Source: Jatrophihabitans_A sp035248685
GTDB taxonomy: Bacteria > Actinomycetota > Actinomycetes > Mycobacteriales > Jatrophihabitantaceae
Assembly: GCA_035248685.1 (NCBI GenBank)
Contig: DATFHF010000073.1
Location: 20,062 to 84,061, forward strand
Direction of reading: 5' to 3'
Length of the DNA stretch: 64,000 bases
Part shown: positions 23,765-31,374 of the stretch, piece by piece
How the letters are laid out: every line of letters begins with the position of its first letter
How positions within the stretch are numbered: the first letter of the stretch is position 1
Position numbers and translations under genes: made by a program
Notes under the pieces: generated by a model
The model's input: only the letters and a program-made list of their open reading frames with translations
Told to the model about the DNA's origin: nothing
Database searches by the model: none

Positions 23765-24157
23765 GCCCCCTGGTGCTTTGACGAGACAGCCCGATTCACA
23801 GCCGAACGGTAGCGCGCACTGGCTGAGAACTCGGCGTCATCATTTACCCCGCCTGGGCGTGGCACATCAGGGACGACCCTGAACCGACCCCTGGTCCCAC
23901 TCAGCGCATTGATCGACGGGGCCATCAATCTGCGGAGGTTCGGCGCGGCCGGTCGTGCCTCTCCGCGCGCAGATCACTCGTAGGGCGCAGTCAAGTTCAG
24001 CCTTTCCGCGATGGTCCGATCCGGCCCGTCAAGGCCGTCGGTGGAGAGGATCAAATGCGCAGGCGGTAGATCCCTGCACTAACTCGGGCCGACTCCGGGC
24101 GGGACTTGAGCTGTGGCTAGATGGTTGCCCGCTGGCCTAGGTGGTTGCGACGGTCGC
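23765..24157. other. Intergenic, no gene found
   Basis: About 390 bp containing the upstream region of the ABC operon and the 3' side of the small secreted protein. Short frames (70 codons minus at 23716-23928, 61 codons plus at 23955-24140) lack ribosome sites and family features. No repeat or clear hairpin was noticed. Confidence 0.4.
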
Positions 24158-24637
24158 TCATCCGATCCGGATGTGCACCGTCTTGCAGTTGTTGCTCGGA
24201 ACCGGGTCGGGGTTTCCGCTCTCGTCGTTCGCGCAGGCTTTCACGCTGACCGTGCCACTGGTGATGGTGGGGGTCACCATGATCGCCGCTCTGGTGGTCC
24301 TACCGGCAGCCAGGTAGCCGGGTTCGCAGGCTGGACCGTCCGGGCCGGTGAGGACGTGGTTCGACTGTGGACAGACGTAGTCCGTTCCATCAGCCGTGGC
24401 ATTGGTCAGGGTGAAGAAGAAGTCCACGCTGACCGAGGTCGTCTGGCTGTGGTTGCGCATGGTGAAGACAACCGGCAACTCCTGCTCCGGCCCGGACCTG
24501 GTAAAGCCGGTCACTGTGCCTCCGGTGATACTGAGATCGACCTTGGCCGTTGCGGCATCCGAGGCCGAGGATGCGATGAGCAGGCTCCCGGCAAGTGCCA
24601 CTGCGCTGGCGCACAGCAGGATGATTTTGATTCGCAT
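24158..24637 (-). CDS. Small secreted protein with beta-sandwich (CARDB/DUF11-like) domain
   Basis: 159 residues. The signal peptide MRIKIILLCASAVALAGSLL ends near SSASDAA. The mature part reads as one immunoglobulin-like beta-sandwich: VDLSITGGTVTGF, LPVVFTMRNHSQTTSVSVDF, TPTITSGTVSVKACA. Cysteines at DYVCPQ and PACEPG, and ACAND and NNCKTV, suggest two disulfides in the extracellular space. Alternating hydrophobic strands resemble CARDB or DUF11 modules, which are adhesion or spacer domains. It is a single-domain, single-gene unit; function unknown. The ATG is preceded by GGGGGGTG. Confidence 0.7.
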   Translation of the reverse strand: MRIKIILLCASAVALAGSLLIASSASDAATAKVDLSITGGTVTGFTRSGPEQELPVVFTMRNHSQTTSVSVDFFFTLTNATADGTDYVCPQSNHVLTGPDGPACEPGYLAAGRTTRAAIMVTPTITSGTVSVKACANDESGNPDPVPSNNCKTVHIRIG

Positions 24638-24903
24638 GGCACACCCCCCATGTGTCCGTTAGCGGAGCGTAAACCCTGCCCTGCCGGCCGGGAAGGGCTG
24701 CGGCGGCGGACCGGACATTGTGCCTAGCTCCTGGCCACGCGTCCATCCGAGCTGATGCCCTCGTGGGCTGACAAGGCTCTGGCCGCCGGTTGGTGTGGTT
24801 GACGCGCGTTCGTCGGCGCCCGGCGAGTAAGGTCGCCCGACACCGCTATGCGGCTCACGCTGAGCTACGAGGACGGAAGGACCGATCGCTGTCCCCGAGT
24901 CCC

Positions 24904-25830
24904 TCACGGACGAACCTGGATGATTGTTTTCCCGTTGCGCCGTTCGGTCGGGTTGAGGGCGGCGACGGCGTGGTCGAGGGTTGCGATGTTGCCGATGTTC
25001 GTCCGCAGTCGTCCGTCCCGCACCCGCTGGACGATCTCAGCTAGTTGGCCACGATCGGCCTCGACAACGAAGTCGATCGCCAGGCCATCCGCGGGCCTCG
25101 CCTCGACCGGCCCGACGACGGACACCAGTGTTCCTCCGGCACGAATCAGGCCCGCGGACCGGCTCTGGATATCGCCGCCGATGACATCGAAAACCAGATC
25201 GACGCCACCGACGTCTTCCAGGGCGTCGTTGTCCAGGTCTAGGAACTCCTGCGCGCCGAAGTCGAGCGCCTTCTGACGGTCGCCCGCGCGTCCGGTGCCG
25301 ATGACGTAGGCACCGGACTCGCGTGCCAGTTGCGTCACCATCGTCCCGACTGCGCCGGCAGCGCCGTGCGCGAGGAGGCTCTGCCCCGCCCGAAGGCGGC
25401 CGTGATCGAACAGTCCCTGCCACGCGGTCAGGCCCGAGATCGGCAGACTCGCGCCGACGGTGAACTCGACGTCGCCCGGCAGCGGCGCGAGGTTGCGCGC
25501 CTCGATCGCCACATACTCTGCCAGGGTGCCGTCGCGATGCCAGTCCGCGAGGCCGAACACCCGCTGTCCGACCGAAAGTCCCGTCGTGCCATAGCCGAGG
25601 GCGGTGACCACTCCCGCCAGCTCGTGCCCGGGAATCGACGGTGTTCGGTCACGGTCGGCGCGATCGGTCCAGGTCGAGGGCCACTCCATCTCAGTCGGGA
25701 CGAATCCCGACGCATGAATCTCAACGATGACATCGTTTATCGCTGCCGGCGGCTCGGGCCGCTCTACCAGCGTCATCCCGGCCGTTCCCGCAGCCTGGTC
25801 CGTCACCACGATCGCTTTCATGTGGGACAC
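24904..25830 (-). CDS. NADP-dependent oxidoreductase, zinc-free quinone-oxidoreductase type (MDR superfamily)
   Basis: 308 residues. The N-terminal GroES-like domain has PSIPGHELAGVVTALG (about 64-79) and GQRVFGLADWHRDG; the Rossmann domain has AHGAAGAVGTMVTQLA (about 150-165) as dinucleotide loop. Zinc-binding cysteines are absent, so it belongs to the quinone oxidoreductase/enoyl reductase group. It ends ERRNGKTIIQVRP, the usual C-terminus. Substrate unknown. ATG 25830 (or ATG 25821) has GAGAGGTG upstream. No operon partner is visible on the same strand. Confidence 0.88.
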   Translation of the reverse strand: MSHMKAIVVTDQAAGTAGMTLVERPEPPAAINDVIVEIHASGFVPTEMEWPSTWTDRADRDRTPSIPGHELAGVVTALGYGTTGLSVGQRVFGLADWHRDGTLAEYVAIEARNLAPLPGDVEFTVGASLPISGLTAWQGLFDHGRLRAGQSLLAHGAAGAVGTMVTQLARESGAYVIGTGRAGDRQKALDFGAQEFLDLDNDALEDVGGVDLVFDVIGGDIQSRSAGLIRAGGTLVSVVGPVEARPADGLAIDFVVEADRGQLAEIVQRVRDGRLRTNIGNIATLDHAVAALNPTERRNGKTIIQVRP

Positions 25831-26101
25831 CTCTCTGTATCGTCCTCGCCTGCTGCCCTCTTCCCACCCCGGATGGCAGTTACGTTACGAGCACTACAAA
25901 CCGACCGGCGCTGCCGAGTTCAAGCTGTCGGGCCGAACGGGGACGACTCCCAACGCCAGCGCGGACCGTTCGGCGATCTGGTCACCTTCACCGCCCACAG
26001 ACACCCCGTCGGCGGCGCGGCGCAGATTCTCTGGTTGTGTGACGCGGCCGGGTCTGTCGTCATAGCTGGTGCGCAGGCCGTGGAGGGCGTAGACAGGGTG
26101 C

Positions 26102-26629
26102 ATGCCTACATCGCCGCCGTGGCGGCATGACCGCGCGGCGCGCGACGATCGCGCGGCCACGCGGGACGAGGACGCCACCGCGCGTGACGAGCGCGCGGTC
26201 GCCCGCGACGACGCCGCTCAGGTTCGCGACACCACCGCAGTTACCCGGGACGAGGAGTTTCTGAACCGTGCGCTGCGGCTGCGCCAACTGCTGACCGACG
26301 CGGAGTCTCGTCACGTCGGCGAGGACGCCCGCCGTGAGCAGCTCGCTCGGGAGCACCCAGCCGGGCACGACCTAGCGGCCGCGCAAGCCGAGATCGATCG
26401 AGAGACCCGCCGCAGCGAACGTGCCGCGGATGCGGCGGATGGGAGCGCGCTTCGCGCTGGACTGGACTGGCTGCACGACACCTACCTGCGCAACACCCGG
26501 CGCGACCGGCTCGCCGCCGCGAACGACCGCGCGCGCAGCGGTTCGGACCGGACCACTTCTAGCCAGGATCGAGCTGCGGCCGACGCCGACCGTCAGCAGT
26601 CGGCCGTCGAGGACGCCGGACACAACTAG
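26102..26629 (+). CDS. Arg/Asp/Ala-rich repeat protein of unknown function
   Basis: 175 residues, extremely charged. The first 50 residues are an imperfect 7-8 residue repeat of the form ARDxxAxxRD (HDRAARDDRAATRDEDATAR, then DERAVARDDAAQVRD). A helical middle (FLNRALRLRQLLTDAESR, AAAQAEIDRETRRSERAADAA) and a second repeat zone follow (NDRARSGSD, DRAAADADRQQ). No Cys, signal or membrane segment. It would form long alpha-helix or coiled coil. Similar ARD-repeat stretches precede signalling domains in some actinobacteria, but none is fused here. The region 25831-26101 upstream has weak open frames on both strands and no clear gene. Start and reality are moderately uncertain. Confidence 0.45.
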   Translation: MPTSPPWRHDRAARDDRAATRDEDATARDERAVARDDAAQVRDTTAVTRDEEFLNRALRLRQLLTDAESRHVGEDARREQLAREHPAGHDLAAAQAEIDRETRRSERAADAADGSALRAGLDWLHDTYLRNTRRDRLAAANDRARSGSDRTTSSQDRAAADADRQQSAVEDAGHN

Positions 26630-26719
26630 CGCGAGCCGATAGATGCAGGTACGACTTATCCACCTCGGCTGATGGTGACTGGTAAGCCAGTCGTGATTGA
26701 CCTCGTCGAACCCGCCGCG

Positions 26720-28195
26720 TTACTCCGGCTCGTCGCCGACCAGGGTGCCACCGGCCACAATCGCCAATTCTGGATGGCTCATCTCCGCCTGCTCCCGCTG
26801 GTGCGCATCGCGGGCCCGACTAATGCTCGGGACCAGCAGGCCGGCTATCGAGGCCAGCACCAGCGCGCCGGACAGCATGCCGAACGCCGCGGTGTAACCG
26901 GACTCGCGCGGCAGGCCGTTCGGCGCGGCGCCGGCGGTGACGATGCTGGCCATCAGCGCGGCCCCGATCGAGCCGCCGATGGTGCGGATGTTGGCGTTCA
27001 TGCCGCTGGCCACGCCGGTCTGCTGCGGCGGCACCGAATCCACGATGATGTTGGACATCGCCGAGAACGCCAGGCCGAAACCAGCGCCCAGCAGCAGATT
27101 GGCGATCGTCAACTGCCAGATGTGGTCATGCAAGAAGGCCATGATCGCGAAGGCGGGAACGCTGGTGACCGAGCCGGCGATCATCACCGTCTTGGCGCCG
27201 AGCCGGGTCGACAGCCGGCCGGACCAGCTGCCGAAAATGAACATGCTCACCGACATCGGTAACGCGATCAGGCCGGATTCGGTGATGCTGGCGCCGAAGC
27301 CATAACCGGCCGACGACGGCGTCTGCAAGAACTCCGGCAGGAACGCGAAGATCGCGTACAGCCCCATGCCGAACAGCAATGCCACCAGGTTGGTCGTCCA
27401 CACCGCCGGAATCCGCATCATTCGCAAGTCGATCAGCGGATGGCTGCTGCGCTGTTCCACCCAGATCCAGCAGGCCCCGACCAGCACCGCCAACACCAGC
27501 AACCCGATCACCGACTGCGAGCCCCAGCCCCAGTTCGGCGCCTGGCTCACTCCGAGCAACAGCGCCACCAGCCAGCCGGACAGCAGCACCGCCGCCGCCC
27601 AGCTGATCCGGCCGGGTGTGCGGATCGGGGATTCCGGAATCACGAACTGAGTCGCCACGGCAGCGACCGCCACCACCACCCCGGGAATCCAGAACAACCA
27701 GTGATAGTCGAGGGTATTGACGATGGGCCCGGCCAGCACGATGCCGACGCCTCCACCCACCGCCAGCAACGCGGCGATCACCCCGACCGCTCCGGCCACC
27801 TTCGCGCGCGGGAACTCGTCCCGGACGATGCCGAAGGACAGCGGGATCACGCCGCCGCCGACACCCTGCACCGCTCGGGCCACGATCATCACGCCGATCG
27901 AGCTAGCAACCGCCGCCAGCGCCGAACCGGCGGCGAGCAGCACGAGCACCACCACCAGGGTCCGGCGCTTGCCGTACATGTCGCCGACCCGGCCGAGGAT
28001 GGGCGTGCATACCGACGCCGACAGCAGGTACGCGGTCAGCACCCAGGTCACCGCGTTCTGGCTGGTGTGCAGGTCTGCCTGAAGCAACGGCAGTACCGGC
28101 GAGAGCATCGACTGCAGCAGCGAAAACGCCAGCGCGGCAATGGCCAACACCCCGAAGGTGGCCCGGTGATTCGCCCGGCTGACCTCAGTCGACAT
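26720..28195 (-). CDS. MFS transporter, DHA2 (14-TM) drug:H+ antiporter family
   Basis: 491 residues with about 14 hydrophobic segments. Motif A is GRVGDMYGKRRTL (about 68-80) and the antiporter motif C region is AVGGGVGIVLAGPIV (about 145-160). The start resembles EmrB/QacA proteins (ALAFSLLQSMLSPVLPLLQADL). Such proteins export toxic compounds using the proton gradient; the substrate cannot be read from the sequence. The hydrophilic C-terminal 30 residues are acidic. No TetR or MarR regulator is adjacent. A repeat-rich 270-bp region lies upstream. Confidence 0.92.
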   Translation of the reverse strand: MSTEVSRANHRATFGVLAIAALAFSLLQSMLSPVLPLLQADLHTSQNAVTWVLTAYLLSASVCTPILGRVGDMYGKRRTLVVVLVLLAAGSALAAVASSIGVMIVARAVQGVGGGVIPLSFGIVRDEFPRAKVAGAVGVIAALLAVGGGVGIVLAGPIVNTLDYHWLFWIPGVVVAVAAVATQFVIPESPIRTPGRISWAAAVLLSGWLVALLLGVSQAPNWGWGSQSVIGLLVLAVLVGACWIWVEQRSSHPLIDLRMMRIPAVWTTNLVALLFGMGLYAIFAFLPEFLQTPSSAGYGFGASITESGLIALPMSVSMFIFGSWSGRLSTRLGAKTVMIAGSVTSVPAFAIMAFLHDHIWQLTIANLLLGAGFGLAFSAMSNIIVDSVPPQQTGVASGMNANIRTIGGSIGAALMASIVTAGAAPNGLPRESGYTAAFGMLSGALVLASIAGLLVPSISRARDAHQREQAEMSHPELAIVAGGTLVGDEPE

Positions 28196-28307
28196 GACCC
28201 GTACTCCGTCTCGTGCTAATCGGAGCGGGACTCCGTCTGCGCCCTAGCAGCCTACCGTCGCGGCCGGGGCGCGCCGTCCGGCTGCGTGCCCAACCGAGCC
28301 ACCGCCT

Positions 28308-28459
28308 CGCGAGTGGTCAGTTCCGCGGCGAGTGGGCGGTTACAACTGCCCACTCGCGGGCCAACCGCCCACTCGCGAAAGGACGGCGCGACTGACAGGC
28401 CGCCCACTCGCGAAGGGACGGCGCGACTGACAGGCCGCCCGCTCGCGAAAGGGACCCGA
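28308..28459. repeat. Intergenic tandem/inverted repeat cluster with 35-bp period
   Basis: The core CCGCCCACTCGCGAA(A/G)GGA occurs at 28365 and 28400 and with one change (CCGCCCGCTCGCGAA) at 28435, a 35-bp period with spacer CGGCGCGACTGACAGG conserved between the first two units. A shorter copy (GCCCACTCGCGGG) is at 28348 and inverted copies (GCGAGTGGGCGG) at 28329 and GCGAGTGG at 28311. It lies just downstream of the amidase stop. Confidence 0.75.
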
Positions 28460-28468
28460 AGAACCGGG

Positions 28469-29875
28469 TTAGTCGAGCGGGTAGGCCGGTTCCGGCAGCA
28501 GCCGTTCCAGCGCCGCGGCGAAGGCCAGCAGCTCGGCATCCTGGCCGCGTCGTCCCAGCACGCTGACGCCCACCGGCATGCCGCCGATCTGCCCGGCCGG
28601 CAGGCTGATCGACGGCGAGCCGGTCACCGCGCACAACGACGAGGTGAGCACCCCGTAGTCGTCCTCGACGCCGTACTCGATCGGCCAAGCCGGCGCGTTG
28701 GTCGGCGCGACGGCGAACTCGGCATCGTCCAGCAGCGCGGCCAGGCCGGCCGCGGCGCCGGCGTCGCAGTCCGCCCGGGCCTGCTGGTAGGCCGCCGAGC
28801 CGGTACCGCCGTCAGCCAGCACACCGGCGCAGCGCTGGAAGATTTCATCGGAAAAGTAAGCTAATTCCACATCGTCGGCGCGGTTGAAGTCGAGCAGGCC
28901 GGCCCAGTCGCGCGGATGCTTTCCGGGCCGAGCAGCCAGGTAGCCGGGCAGCTGCTCGGCGAACTCGGCCAGCAGCGCCTCGAACTCGGCGTCGTCGAAC
29001 GGCCCGGAACGCGGGGCGGTGGCGCTGCTGGTCCGAGCGCCTGCCTCGACCAGCAGCCGCTCCACCGAATCGAGCACCGCGGCCACCTCGGCGGGCAGCG
29101 CGTCCGGTCGCCACACGCTGACCGGCAGATCGCGCAGGCTCAGCTCGGCCAGCGGTTGGTATGGCAGGCAGGCCAGCACCGCGAACAGTGCCGCGGCGTC
29201 GGCAACCGTGCGAGCCATCGGGCCGGCGGTGTCCTGCCGGGAGCTGATCGGGACGATGCCCGCGCCCGGCACCGTCCCCAGGCTCGGTTTGAAACCGACC
29301 ACCCCGCAGACCCCGGCCGGGGACACGATCGAGCCGTCGGTCTCGGTGCCGACTGCCAGTGGTATCAGCCCGGCCGCGATCGCCGCCGCCGAGCCGGACG
29401 AGGACCCGGACGGGTTGCGGTTGGGATCGTGCGGGTTGCGGGTCTGGCCGCCCACCGCGCTCCAGCCGCTGGTCGACGCGGTCGAGCGGAAGTTCGCCCA
29501 TTCCGACAGGTTGGCCGCCCCGAGCACCACCAGGCCCGCCTCGCGCAACCGACGTACCAGCGGCGCATCGGCGGCCGGCGGCGAGCCGAGCAACGCCCGG
29601 GAGCCGGCGGTCGCAGGCAGGCCGACCGCCTCGATGTTGTCCTTGATCAGTACCGGAACCCCGTCCAGCGGGCTGAGCAACTGGCCGTTCGCGCGACGGA
29701 CGTCGCTGGCCTCGGCCTGCGCCATAACGTCCGGGGCGATCGCTATTACCGCGTTGAGCCGCGGGTTCAGCAGCCCGATCCGGTCCTGGTAACGCTGTGC
29801 CAGTTCGGCCGTGGACATCTCTGCGGCGGCCAGTGCGGCCGCACAACCGGCTGCGGTGTGCTCAGTCCGCGTCAT
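28469..29875 (-). CDS. Amidase (amidase-signature family)
   Basis: 468 residues. The Ser-cisSer-Lys triad is visible: Lys in GVPVLIKDNIEA (about 77), and the serines in the Gly/Ser signature NPSGSSSGSAAAIAAGL (about 150-166) and GTETDGSIVSPAG (about 175). Family members hydrolyse amides, from small ureido compounds to Gln-tRNA amidation; the lack of gatB/gatC neighbours and overall length favour a free amidase. The substrate is unknown. It overlaps the upstream hypothetical gene by 14 nt, so the two may form an operon. Its C-terminus MPVGVSVLGRRGQDAELLAF is typical. Confidence 0.9.
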   Translation of the reverse strand: MTRTEHTAAGCAAALAAAEMSTAELAQRYQDRIGLLNPRLNAVIAIAPDVMAQAEASDVRRANGQLLSPLDGVPVLIKDNIEAVGLPATAGSRALLGSPPAADAPLVRRLREAGLVVLGAANLSEWANFRSTASTSGWSAVGGQTRNPHDPNRNPSGSSSGSAAAIAAGLIPLAVGTETDGSIVSPAGVCGVVGFKPSLGTVPGAGIVPISSRQDTAGPMARTVADAAALFAVLACLPYQPLAELSLRDLPVSVWRPDALPAEVAAVLDSVERLLVEAGARTSSATAPRSGPFDDAEFEALLAEFAEQLPGYLAARPGKHPRDWAGLLDFNRADDVELAYFSDEIFQRCAGVLADGGTGSAAYQQARADCDAGAAAGLAALLDDAEFAVAPTNAPAWPIEYGVEDDYGVLTSSLCAVTGSPSISLPAGQIGGMPVGVSVLGRRGQDAELLAFAAALERLLPEPAYPLD

Positions 29876-30479
29876 CGTCGACCGACGGCTCGGGCGGCAC
29901 CACCGGGGTCGCCGAGGTGCCCTCCCAGCGCAGCCAGGACTCGATCCGGCTCAGCGCCCGTTCCCAACTGTCGGCCACCACATCGCCCAGCCGGTTCCAC
30001 TCGACGTCGCCGTCCTTGCCGTGGTACTCGGTCTCGCCCTCGACCAGCAGCGCGTACTCCCGGGTGCCGGTGAGCAGCGCACGCAACATGGCGTCCTCGC
30101 AGCTGTCGGCGATCCGGCCGGCGATGTCGATGGTGTCGGCCAGCTTGGACACCGTCTGCGGGTCCGGTTCAGCCGCCGCCAGCTCGTAGACCGCGTCGAA
30201 GTCGTAGTCCGCCTCGGCGGCGGGTTGCAACGCCTTAGTGCCGCGGCGGGCGAAGGCGAGCCAGGCCGGGTGGTCGGCCAGGTCGTGGTCGGGATGGTCG
30301 CCCAGCCAGGTGTTGAGCTCGCCGGTGTTGCCCAACAGCACGATCTTCGCGCCGTCGCCGAGGAATCCTTGCCACTCCTCACCGTCACTGTCCTGCCAGG
30401 GCGGCGCGAACAGGGTGATCCCGGTTCGGCCGTTCGCGCTCAGCTTGATGGCGACGATCGGGTCGACGAAGGACGGCAT
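29862..30479 (-). CDS. Conserved hypothetical cytosolic protein
   Basis: 205 residues, acidic, without signal or membrane segments. The N-terminus MPSFVDPIVAIKLSANGRTGITLFAPPWQD reads as a beta-hairpin, followed by FLGDGAKIVLLGNTGELNTW and a long helical part (EPDPQTVSKLADTIDIAGRI; EWNRLGDVVADSWERALSRI). I know similar actinobacterial proteins sometimes labelled primosomal protein, without experimental support. ATG 30479 is preceded by TAGGTT and 7 nt, which favours it over TTG 30488. It overlaps the amidase gene by 14 nt. Confidence 0.65.
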   Translation of the reverse strand: MPSFVDPIVAIKLSANGRTGITLFAPPWQDSDGEEWQGFLGDGAKIVLLGNTGELNTWLGDHPDHDLADHPAWLAFARRGTKALQPAAEADYDFDAVYELAAAEPDPQTVSKLADTIDIAGRIADSCEDAMLRALLTGTREYALLVEGETEYHGKDGDVEWNRLGDVVADSWERALSRIESWLRWEGTSATPVVPPEPSVDDDAD

Positions 30480-30522
30480 GCGAAGCAACCTACCCGTTCG
30501 GCTCGACAGGACTACGCGGGGC

Positions 30523-31374
30523 TCAGACCCCGAGCGGGTGCCAGACCGTCTTGGTCTCGACGAAGGCGTCCAGCCGGGACGTCCCGGGCTCGGCGAACGG
30601 CTCGAAGTCGGCCGGCGAGAAGACCCGCTTGACGTTGTCGGCCGCCGCCTGGGCGTAGCGGACCCGGTCGGCCGGGGCCACCCCGGTCAGATCCAGGCAG
30701 TTAACGTCCCGGTGGCTGGCCAACCATGGCGTCAGCTCGGCCACCGAACCGGTGAGCAGGTTCAGCACCCCGCCGGGCAAGTCCGAGGTGGCCAGCGCCT
30801 CGGCCAGCGACACCGCGGGCAACGGGCGATCGGACGAAGCCAGCACCACCACGGTGTTGCCGGTGGTCAGCGCTGGCGCAACCACCGACACGAAGCCGAG
30901 CAGCGAGGACTCTTGGGGCGCGACGATGCCCACCACGCCGGACGGATCCGGTAGCGAGAAGTTGAAGTACGGACCCGCGACCGGGTTCGCGCTGCCCGCC
31001 ACCTGGGCGTACTTGTCGCTCCAGCCGGCGTACCAGACCCACCGGTCGATGGCCGCGTCCACCTGCGCGGCGGTGTCGGCGTCCTCGGCCGCTGCCACCT
31101 CGGCGATGAACTGCTCGCGCCGTCCCTCCATCATCTCCGCGATCCGGTACAGCACCTGGCCCCGGTTGTAGGCGGTGGCGCCGGACCAGCCGGCGAAGGC
31201 CTTGCGGGCCGCGCTGACCGCGTCGCGCAGATCCTTGCGGCTGGCCTGGGCAGCGTGCGCCAGCAGCCGTCCGGACGGGCTGCTGACCGGGTAGGACCGG
31301 CCGGACTCCGACCGCGGGAATGCCCCGCCGATGTAGAGCTTGTAGGTCTTGCGTACCTCGACCCGGTCAGACAT
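30523..31374 (-). CDS. Truncated aldehyde-dehydrogenase-like protein without active site (ALDH16 C-domain-like)
   Basis: 283 residues, about 60% of an ALDH. It aligns with the coenzyme-binding half: YKLYIGGAFPRSESG, AFAGWSGATAYNRGQVLYRI, PSGVVGIVAPQESSLLGF, LTTGNTVVVLAS and LPGGVLNLLTG. It then departs from ALDH sequence after LDLTGVAPADRVRYAQ, ending in FVETKTVWHPLGV. The catalytic Glu and Cys and the whole catalytic domain are missing. The ATG overlaps the stop of the complete ALDH gene by 8 nt (ATGTCTGA), so both are made together. The same two-part content, a full ALDH plus a non-catalytic C-domain, exists fused in ALDH16 enzymes. Confidence 0.82.
   Translation of the reverse strand: MSDRVEVRKTYKLYIGGAFPRSESGRSYPVSSPSGRLLAHAAQASRKDLRDAVSAARKAFAGWSGATAYNRGQVLYRIAEMMEGRREQFIAEVAAAEDADTAAQVDAAIDRWVWYAGWSDKYAQVAGSANPVAGPYFNFSLPDPSGVVGIVAPQESSLLGFVSVVAPALTTGNTVVVLASSDRPLPAVSLAEALATSDLPGGVLNLLTGSVAELTPWLASHRDVNCLDLTGVAPADRVRYAQAAADNVKRVFSPADFEPFAEPGTSRLDAFVETKTVWHPLGV

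Noticed and set aside
25894..26103. 69-codon minus frame starting MHPVYALHGLRTSYDD
   Set aside because: Third-position GC is good, but the opposite strand is as open, there is no ribosome site and I recognise no family. It remains possible.
28308..28459. Possible CRISPR-like repeats
   Set aside because: Units are 35 bp in period but the intervening sequence is also repeated, there are only three, and no cas genes are near.
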